Of a DNA stretch of 9,031 nucleotides, positions 5,960 to 9,031 are shown in pieces (the stretch's first letter is position 1; every line of letters starts with the position of its first letter). The notes below the pieces were generated by a model. That model was not told the origin of the DNA, did not search any database, and worked only from the letters and a program-made list of their open reading frames with translations. The stretch is from SIG578 sp045655125 (lineage in GTDB: Bacteria > Bacillota > Clostridia > Oscillospirales > Ruminococcaceae): contig JAZOOR010000025.1 of the NCBI GenBank assembly GCA_045655125.1, positions 1-9,031 on the forward strand, in the 5' to 3' direction. The translations under genes and the position numbers were made by a program.

Positions 5960-7792
5960 TTATTTGTAGTACTCGCACAGCATTTCAATAAGTCTGCCGC
6001 TTGCGCTGACGTTGGGCATCCAAGGAGCATAATACTCATCCTTGTCGCTGTAGCGCTCAACCATATAATACTCGTCTGACATAGCATATCTTATATTACA
6101 TTCAATCTGGGCCAAAGCTTTTTCGGGCATATTGTGGCGCATATAGAAGCGGAATAAATAGTACTCCGAGTTTGAGGTGTACCAGATGTGAGGCTCTATT
6201 CCGGTTCTGCCCTTGAGTCTCATAGCGTGCAAACCGCGCTCGGGAGCAAAGCGGTCATTTTCAATGTAAAACTTAATTACGCGCTCAAGCTCATATTCGT
6301 CATCAACAATAATATCCTGAAATCTTGCAAAGCCAAGTCCCTCAAAGGAATAGCTTTTGAGCAGCTCTTCAGTGTTACCAAAGGGTGTCAGCGGATGACG
6401 AGCTGTTTCTGCATCACCGAGAGATTTGGAATATTCCTTGAAATATTTTCTTGCGGTGTCGCGATAATCGGTATATTCTGCTTTGACAGTGTCGGCAAAG
6501 CTGTCGCCAAAGCTCTCTGCGGTTTCATAGAAAACCCTGAGCGAATCAAGGTTTGCGGTATCGGTTGCGCTCCAGTTCTGGAATATTGAGGGACTGTCAG
6601 TTCCACGCAGCTCGGGGAAGATACCGGCTGCAAGCCCTTCCATAGTAGCGCTTTTTGCACGGGTAGTCTTAATCCAGTTAAATGCGGCAATAGCATTGTC
6701 GCGATATTTTTCGTAGAATTCTTTTCCTGCAACCTTGCTGTAATCCATAAGTGATTGCAGGGAAGCGGCGGTTGCGTTAGCCCAAGGCATACCAAGGCAT
6801 AATACCTCGCCTTCGTCGGTCTGTGTTTCATTGAAATAGAAATCAAGAACAGGCTCGATGTAGTCTCCGAAATCACCGATCAAGCCAAGCGCTTTTAAGC
6901 CGAACATTGCCTCCCAGTTCCACAGTCTTCTCTGAAGTCCGCCCTGTTTTAAAACAAGGAAATCACTTGTTGTGTAATAGCAGAAATTTTGCATAATCTG
7001 AACAGCAAGTGTATAAACCATACTCTTGAGTTTCTTGTCATCTAAAAGTTTCTGGGGTAATTTGTTGATTTTTGCAAGCTCGCCCTCCCAGAAAGAGATT
7101 GCCTTGGCTTTTTCACAGTCATAATCTCCTGTGACGGTTTCGCCCTTTCCGATAACTAAATAGATTTCCTTTGTTTCATTTGGGGCAAGCTCAATATCAA
7201 AGTTTGCTGTGCCATTATCAAAGCTTACGGGTAAATCGGTTTTGCAGGAAACAAATGTTTCTCCGTCGCGAAATACGCTGTTTTCATAATTCCAGGTGTT
7301 TTCGTGCTCCTTCCATACAGCTATATCAGGAGAATATGAGTTGTAAAGGTCGGGAGCTCCGTTTACTAATTTAACCTCAAGACCGGTGCGTAGCAGAAAT
7401 CCGAATTTGTCAGTAATAGTCTCCTTGGAATTGTTGCAAAGAGAAACCTTGACATAGCAGTTAGGCTTTCTTCCGATATCTGAAAATGTTTCAATGTTAA
7501 CATCAATTCCTGAAAAGCTGTGTGCAAGTCCATGAACGGGGATACCGTTTTCCATAACAATGTTTTTGCACTCTCTGAAGTCAAAAGCATTGTTCTCCTC
7601 GCCGTGAACAAACCATACTCCACTGCAGAAAACACAGGTACCATAAGGATGTTCCTTGTCACTTACAACAATCTCACCGAAGATTACCTTACCTTCAGCC
7701 CAGATTGTATACATTCTTTCAGCCTTAGGGCAGTTGATGTATCTACGTGTTGTTTTGATTTTTGGCCAGGTTGCATTAACATATTCTTTCAT
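5960..7792 (-). CDS. Six-hairpin glycosidase-like protein (probable intracellular carbohydrate-active enzyme, family unassigned)
   Basis: A 610-residue protein with no signal peptide or membrane segment, so cytoplasmic. Residues 1 to about 230 look beta-rich, like the N-terminal sandwich of GH15/GH63/GH78-type enzymes. From about 240 on it is helical with regularly spaced aromatic helices, as in an (alpha/alpha)6 barrel: LQRRLWNWEAMFGLKAL (286-302), LGMPWANATAASLQSLMDY (333-351), FPELRGTDSPSIFQNWSATDTANLDSL (392-417), IEPHIWYTSNSEYYLFRFYMRHNMPEKAL (532-560) and YYAPWMPNVSASGRLIEML (587-605). Acidic residues in the first and third blocks are candidates for catalysis, but I cannot name them firmly. 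ATG at 7792 is chosen because GGAG lies eight bases upstream; the ATG at 7810 lacks a Shine-Dalgarno and would sit almost at the transcript start. No transporter lies beside it in the window. It is divergent from a PocR-AraC regulator, its likely controller. The fold is inferred; the substrate is unknown. Confidence 0.7.
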   Translation of the reverse strand: MKEYVNATWPKIKTTRRYINCPKAERMYTIWAEGKVIFGEIVVSDKEHPYGTCVFCSGVWFVHGEENNAFDFRECKNIVMENGIPVHGLAHSFSGIDVNIETFSDIGRKPNCYVKVSLCNNSKETITDKFGFLLRTGLEVKLVNGAPDLYNSYSPDIAVWKEHENTWNYENSVFRDGETFVSCKTDLPVSFDNGTANFDIELAPNETKEIYLVIGKGETVTGDYDCEKAKAISFWEGELAKINKLPQKLLDDKKLKSMVYTLAVQIMQNFCYYTTSDFLVLKQGGLQRRLWNWEAMFGLKALGLIGDFGDYIEPVLDFYFNETQTDEGEVLCLGMPWANATAASLQSLMDYSKVAGKEFYEKYRDNAIAAFNWIKTTRAKSATMEGLAAGIFPELRGTDSPSIFQNWSATDTANLDSLRVFYETAESFGDSFADTVKAEYTDYRDTARKYFKEYSKSLGDAETARHPLTPFGNTEELLKSYSFEGLGFARFQDIIVDDEYELERVIKFYIENDRFAPERGLHAMRLKGRTGIEPHIWYTSNSEYYLFRFYMRHNMPEKALAQIECNIRYAMSDEYYMVERYSDKDEYYAPWMPNVSASGRLIEMLCEYYK

Positions 7793-7800
7793 AATATCAT

Positions 7801-7804
7801 CTCC
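7801..7804 (-). promoter_or_regulatory. Ribosome binding site that sets the glycosidase-like start at 7792
   Basis: The minus strand reads ATGATTGGAGATGATATTATG. GGAG lies eight bases before the second ATG and inside what would otherwise be the first six codons, so initiation at 7792 is preferred to 7810. Confidence 0.75.
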
Positions 7805-7818
7805 AATCATGGTTATAA

Positions 7819-7840
7819 TTTCATTATAATATAAATGAAA
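7819..7840. promoter_or_regulatory. Inverted repeat over the -10 box of the glycosidase-like gene (candidate operator)
   Basis: TTTCATT (7819-7825), eight bases, AATGAAA (7834-7840): a perfect 7-bp inverted repeat, 22 bases overall, centred on the minus-strand -10 box. Bound protein would block the polymerase. It does not share sequence with the direct repeat near the AraC promoter, so a different protein may use it. Part of the match is simple AT-rich sequence. Confidence 0.4.
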
Positions 7841-7850
7841 AAAAGTTTAA
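7823..7850 (-). promoter_or_regulatory. Promoter of the glycosidase-like gene
   Basis: Minus strand: -10 TATAAT (7828-7823), 16-base spacer, -35 TTAAAC (7850-7845; ATTAAA one base further upstream gives a 17-base spacer). The -10 is perfect and the -35 weak, which would suit a promoter needing an activator. Start near 7816 gives a leader of about 24 bases. Confidence 0.65.
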
Positions 7851-7891
7851 TACCCAAAATTCTCAAAATACTATACAACTTTCCCGAACGA

Positions 7892-7920
7892 TTGACAAAT
7901 TAGTGTAATGTTGTTAAAAT
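7892..7920 (+). promoter_or_regulatory. Strong promoter of the PocR-AraC regulator gene
   Basis: -35 TTGACA (7892-7897, perfect), 17-base spacer, -10 TAAAAT (7915-7920). The start would lie near 7926-7927, only about 11 bases before the ATG at 7938. Confidence 0.85.
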
Positions 7921-7926
7921 TAGTGT
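7897..7926 (+). promoter_or_regulatory. 10-bp direct repeat spanning the AraC-gene promoter (candidate autoregulatory operator)
   Basis: AAATTAGTGT occurs at 7897-7906 and again at 7917-7926, start to start exactly 20 bases. The first copy begins on the last base of the -35 box; the second overlaps the -10 box and start site. AraC-family proteins bind direct repeats about two helical turns apart, so this fits self-control by the downstream regulator. Confidence 0.6.
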
Positions 7927-7937
7927 GAGGCGATGAT

Positions 7938-8759
7938 ATGAACACAAGGTTTGACAGAGCGAAAATCACAGAGCTTTTGAATGATTTTTATAACACAACG
8001 GGAGTTAGCATAGAGTTAAAGGACTCTTTATTTAATCAAATTGGCAGAAGTGAGAATGGATACACCTGCTTTTGCGAGCATATACACAGCTCTAAAACGG
8101 GTTCTGCCCGCTGCTATGAATCCGATATGCAGCTTTTTAAAAGGTGTGAAATTAGCCGAAAACCTGAAATACACACCTGCCACGCAGGGCTTACCGATAT
8201 GTCTATTCCTATAATTTTTTCGGATAAGATTGTGGCATATGTTATTTTGGGACAAATCAAGAATGATTTGGGTGTCGAGGAAATAATACAAAGGGTTGCT
8301 GATTTAGATATCGGCACCGAAGTAATAAAAAAAGATTATTTACAACTACCTTCATTTAACGATGAAAAAATTAAAAGTATAGCTAATATTGCGATAATTC
8401 TTGCAGAACATATACTGCTAAAAAATTTAATTGAACACAACATAGATAAAGGTTTGCAGAATGCCGAGGAGTATATAAACGAGCATTTAGAGGAAATGAT
8501 TGAGATAAGTGATATTTGCGAGGCTGTAAACATTTCCAAGAGCGTGCTTTATAAAAAGTTTGAAAAGCAATTCGGCGTTCCACCTAAAAAATACATAAAT
8601 TCAAAAAAGATTGAAAACGCTAAGTGGAAACTTAAATATTCAGATGTATCAATAGAGAATATTGCAGTTTCGCTTGGTTTTGAGAATATAGGTTACTTTT
8701 ATCGTCTTTTCAAAAGAGAAACGGGCAAAACCCCTCAGCAGTATAGAAGTCAGGACTAA
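7938..8759 (+). CDS. AraC-family transcriptional regulator with PocR-type sensor domain
   Basis: A 273-residue cytoplasmic regulator in two parts. Residues about 5-165 are a PocR ligand-binding domain: TGVSIELKDSLFNQIG at 21-36, then the cysteine series C44, C46, C59, C70 and the block HTCHAGLTDMSIPIIFSDKIVAYVILGQI (79-107), with C81-H82 and the A-G-L-x-D/P-I signature. Residues about 172-270 are the double helix-turn-helix AraC domain: AEEYINEHLEEMIEISDICEAVNISKSVLYKKFEKQFGVPPKKYI, then the second unit ending in SIENIAVSLGFENIGYFYRLFKRETGKTPQQYR, the classic AraC C-terminus. ATG at 7938 has GAGG (7927-7930) seven bases upstream. PocR domains sense small organic ligands; the cysteines could bind a metal. 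Its divergent neighbour, the glycosidase-like gene, is the obvious target, and the repeats in the spacer suggest autoregulation too. Confidence 0.92.
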   Translation: MNTRFDRAKITELLNDFYNTTGVSIELKDSLFNQIGRSENGYTCFCEHIHSSKTGSARCYESDMQLFKRCEISRKPEIHTCHAGLTDMSIPIIFSDKIVAYVILGQIKNDLGVEEIIQRVADLDIGTEVIKKDYLQLPSFNDEKIKSIANIAIILAEHILLKNLIEHNIDKGLQNAEEYINEHLEEMIEISDICEAVNISKSVLYKKFEKQFGVPPKKYINSKKIENAKWKLKYSDVSIENIAVSLGFENIGYFYRLFKRETGKTPQQYRSQD

Positions 8760-8770
8760 TATCTCATAAT

Positions 8771-8840
8771 TAAAGCTTCCGCTTTATCTCGCACTGCGAG
8801 CGCTCATTGTGTCTGCCCGCACCTTCGGTGATCGGGATCA
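8771..8840. other. Cluster of small inverted repeats between the AraC gene and the terminator
   Basis: This non-coding stretch is richer in G and C than the preceding gene and holds four short perfect stems in a row: TAAAGC/GCTTTA with loop TTCC (8771-8786), CTCGC/GCGAG with loop ACT (8788-8800), CACC/GGTG with loop TTC (8820-8830) and TGATC-GG-GATCA (8829-8840); GAGCGCTC (8798-8805) is itself a palindrome. None has a U-tract. Function unknown; it may be a structured 3' region of the AraC transcript or an old repeat next to the tRNA gene. Confidence 0.35.
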
Positions 8841-8854
8841 ACTCCCATACAACG

Positions 8855-8891
8855 AAAAAAACTGCCCACACAGATGTGTGGGCAGTTTTTT
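8855..8891. terminator. Bidirectional terminator between the AraC gene and tRNA-Ser
   Basis: ACTGCCCACAC (8861-8871), loop AGAT, GTGTGGGCAGT (8876-8886): an 11-bp stem flanked by six A on the left (8855-8860) and a run of T on the right (8886-8891), so it can work both ways. On the minus strand the A-run begins at the last base of the encoded CCA of tRNA-Ser, so the terminator directly abuts the mature tRNA end. On the plus strand it ends transcripts about 130 bases after the AraC stop. Confidence 0.92.
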
Positions 8892-8983
8892 GGCGGAGAC
8901 GGAGGGATTTGAACCCTCGCACCGGTTTTAGCCAGCCTACTCCCTTAGCAGGGGAGCCTCTTGAGCCACTTGAGTACGTCTCC
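8891..8983 (-). tRNA. tRNA-Ser (anticodon GCU)
   Basis: A complete 93-base class II tRNA on the minus strand. Acceptor stem GGAGACG (8983-8977) pairs with CGTCTCC (8901-8895); discriminator G (8894), encoded CCA (8893-8891). D arm CTC...GAG with AAGTGGCTCAA; anticodon stem CTCCC/GGGAG with loop CTGCTAA, anticodon GCU (8949-8947), which reads AGC and AGU codons. The long variable arm of 21 bases is diagnostic of serine tRNAs. T arm GAGGG-TTCAAAT-CCCTC. G73 is as expected for bacterial tRNA-Ser. No convincing promoter lies directly upstream (8984-9031), so it may belong to a longer tRNA transcript. Confidence 0.97.
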
Positions 8984-9016
8984 ATAGCTTAAGTTAAATT
9001 AAGGATAATATCATAG

Positions 9017-9031
9017 AAAAAAGGTGTGGCG
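9017..9031 (-). tRNA. Possible 3' end of another tRNA at the window edge
   Basis: On the minus strand the window opens with CGCCA followed by CACC and six T. CGCCA would be the last acceptor base, a G discriminator and an encoded CCA. Only five bases would be inside the window, so this is a suggestion that fits the lack of a promoter for tRNA-Ser, not a firm call. Confidence 0.15.

Noticed and set aside
6388..6876. 162-residue minus-strand frame inside the glycosidase-like gene
   Set aside because: It is an out-of-frame shadow of a well-formed 610-residue gene on the same strand, with no family-like motifs or own ribosome binding site.
7793..7810. Longer glycosidase-like protein starting at ATG 7810
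   Set aside because: It lacks a Shine-Dalgarno and would be only about six bases from the expected transcript start; GGAG is correctly spaced for the ATG at 7792.
7520..7834. 104-residue plus-strand frame opposite the start of the glycosidase-like gene
   Set aside because: It lies antisense to coding sequence and covers the opposing promoter; no ribosome binding site or recognisable domain.
8770..8985. 71-residue minus-strand reading frame containing VRGFKSLRLRQK
   Set aside because: It is the sense translation of tRNA-Ser and its terminator, with no ribosome binding site and no protein-like character.
8807..8992. 61-residue plus-strand reading frame containing RRRRDLNPRTGFSQ
   Set aside because: It is the antisense translation of the terminator and tRNA-Ser; RRRRDLNP-type peptides are a well-known false gene call opposite tRNAs.
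1..9031. CRISPR array, insertion sequence, prophage or toxin-antitoxin system
   Set aside because: There are no regularly spaced repeats, no transposase or integrase-like protein, no terminal repeats with target duplications, and no paired small toxin-antitoxin genes.

Overview
The window looks like chromosomal DNA from an anaerobic, moderately AT-rich Firmicute of class Clostridia, probably a gut or rumen Oscillospirales/Ruminococcaceae-type organism. This is inferred from an oxygen-sensitive ferredoxin-dependent 2-oxoacid oxidoreductase, strong AGGAGG-type ribosome binding sites, use of TTG start codons, sigma-A-like promoters with TATAAT boxes, and a tRNA gene that encodes its own CCA. No mobile element, CRISPR array or phage gene is visible.

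Layout. (1) Bases 1-3534, plus strand: the 3' part of an operon iorA (cut by the window edge) - iorB - paaK-like aryl-CoA ligase - tandem ACT-domain protein, with short gaps or overlap. (2) 3576-4361, minus: an AAC(3)/YokD-family acetyltransferase that very probably starts at a TTG codon; it converges on the operon over a shared hairpin terminator. (3) 4607-4903, minus, and 5038-5871, plus: a divergent pair, a 98-residue three-helix PQ-loop/SemiSWEET-like membrane protein and a LysR-type regulator, with opposed promoters in a 134-bp spacer that carries repeated AACTT half-sites. (4) 5960-7792, minus, and 7938-8759, plus: a second divergent regulator/target pair, a cytoplasmic protein resembling six-hairpin ((alpha/alpha)6) glycosidases and an AraC regulator with a PocR-type sensor domain. 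The spacer has one promoter each way, an inverted repeat over the glycosidase -10 box and a 10-bp direct repeat over the AraC promoter. (5) 8855-8983: a terminator shared with a convergent tRNA-Ser(GCU) gene on the minus strand.

How the genes work together. IorAB and the ligase share arylacetyl-CoA as an intermediate, so the operon either salvages arylacetates into aromatic amino acids by reductive carboxylation or degrades aromatic amino acids to aryl acids; the ACT protein is a plausible amino-acid sensor for it. The two divergent pairs are probably small ligand-responsive units: LysR with a small-molecule transporter-like protein, and PocR-AraC with an intracellular carbohydrate enzyme. 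Each of the three convergent junctions has one hairpin that can terminate in both directions.

There is no clear, wholly new system here. The best leads are the glycosidase-like gene of unassigned family with its PocR-AraC regulator and operators, and the ior-paaK-ACT operon.
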